The notes beneath the pieces were generated by a model that was given only the letters and a program-made list of their open reading frames with translations, ran no database searches and was not told where the DNA came from. The translations under genes were made by a program, and so were the position numbers. Below are positions 63,496 through 64,000 of a stretch of DNA of 64,000 bases, one piece after another. Numbering within the stretch: the first letter of the stretch is position 1; each line of letters starts with the position of its first letter. This stretch comes from Methylobacter sp. (GTDB taxonomy: Bacteria > Pseudomonadota > Gammaproteobacteria > Methylococcales > Methylomonadaceae), in contig JALNYY010000004.1 of NCBI GenBank assembly GCA_023229605.1, positions 1 through 64,000 on the forward strand, in the 5' to 3' direction.

Positions 63496-64000
63496 TTAAA
63501 GGTGTTTTTTGGCGACTGTTCCCTGTTTTGCTACATGCGCCACCAAGGGTGTGCAATCGTACATGTCTTCAAGACTATTATCGACGCGCAGCTCATTTAA
63601 AAAATCATCAATGGCGCACCAGGTTCCGCCGATGTTTTCCATCAAAATACCGTGGCGGTTGGCATTAATGACACGGAGTTTTTTGTTTTTTGAACCCAGT
63701 TTATCGAAGATAGCCGGTGCACTTTTAGCCGAAACAATCGGATCCTGATCGGCATAAACAATCTGGATCGGCGTGCTAATGCCCGGCAACAGTTCATCGA
63801 TATGCGCTATCAGCAGCCTCAGTTCATACAGAGCCCTGACCGGCACATTGCGGTAATTGATGTTAGGGTGCTCAGTGGCATTATTCTCAATAAAGGGTTT
63901 TACGCCTTCAAAGGCCGAAACCCAGCCGACCAGTTTATTGGTTCCGTGCAGCAGCGGCACCAGCATAAAAGCGGAATTGACAAATTTTAACGGCACGGAA
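63496..64000 (-). CDS. Alpha/beta-hydrolase, C-terminal part, cut by window edge
   Basis: The C-terminal 168 residues of a larger protein, open to the right edge. The acid residue is D in YADQDPIV and the catalytic histidine is in ANRHGILME, both in alpha/beta-hydrolase positions; the nucleophile elbow lies outside. A lipase or thioesterase that supplies fatty acids to the adjoining beta-oxidation genes is plausible but inferred. The rest of the gene cannot be judged here. Confidence 0.8.
   Translation of the reverse strand, partial: SVPLKFVNSAFMLVPLLHGTNKLVGWVSAFEGVKPFIENNATEHPNINYRNVPVRALYELRLLIAHIDELLPGISTPIQIVYADQDPIVSAKSAPAIFDKLGSKNKKLRVINANRHGILMENIGGTWCAIDDFLNELRVDNSLEDMYDCTPLVAHVAKQGTVAKKHL

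Noticed and set aside
1..64000. CRISPR array, prophage, integron, rRNA or tRNA
   Set aside because: Scanned by eye for spaced direct repeats, phage gene blocks and tRNA T-loop sequences in all larger gaps; none found. A tRNAscan/CRISPR search was not possible.

Overview
The window reads as the chromosome of a free-living gammaproteobacterium with about 50% GC. The divergent rluC/rne pair, the mtnA/mtaD-ubiG-HAD-yciK block (the Pseudomonas arrangement), TusD/TusC, EttA, SufT and an LplT/Aas pair all point that way. A methanotroph-like (Methylococcales) host is my impression from the overall style and is not proven: no methane or C1 genes are present. No phage, CRISPR array, rRNA or tRNA was seen. 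The only stable RNA gene is the 5' part of tmRNA (ssrA), cut by the left edge.

Layout: 1-6.7 kb holds ssrA, a cold-shock protein, a family-5 uracil-DNA glycosylase, an operon of P1B-type ATPase, VIT/CCC1 transporter and GIY-YIG protein, a Nudix/Nif3 pair and a beta-carbonic anhydrase. 6.8-8.6 kb has LysR and TetR regulators, each next to a palindrome. 8.6-14.9 kb has two tandem GGDEF/EAL proteins; the second has an N-terminal domain that matches the copper/ethylene-binding domain of plant ethylene receptors at every key residue. 15-19 kb carries lysophospholipid recycling (lplT, aas). 19-23.7 kb has sbcC and a UPF0175/PIN toxin-antitoxin pair. 23.7-28.8 kb holds a PepSY/PhoP/PhoQ-like operon, then sppA, a HAD phosphatase and rluC. 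28.8-38.3 kb is core information processing: rne with a structured leader, dnaE, a host-attachment family protein, a DnaA-box cluster and ettA. 38.3-43.4 kb has a decayed GIY-YIG gene between inverted repeats, tusDC, and a hybrid kinase/receiver/Hpt phosphorelay.

43.5-49.3 kb is a tightly coupled five-gene operon (receiver, TPR/YaiO-like barrel, HEAT protein, processive GT2, DUF3142 TIM-barrel-like protein). It looks like an unassigned exopolysaccharide synthesis and export system built on the Pga plan. 49.3-56.6 kb is methionine salvage, ubiquinone and cell-wall recycling genes, interrupted by a 1.3-kb block bounded by a direct repeat of the mtaD 3' end. 56.7-64 kb has an RRM protein and a fatty-acid beta-oxidation operon (hydrolase, fadA, fadN-type, fadE, DUF302). 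The fadN-type gene carries an in-frame insertion related to a dispersed intergenic repeat seen elsewhere in the window.

Signalling is dense for 64 kb: two c-di-GMP enzymes, one phosphorelay, one PhoPQ-like system and a lone receiver heading the polysaccharide operon. A plausible common theme, inferred only, is control of surface attachment and biofilm.
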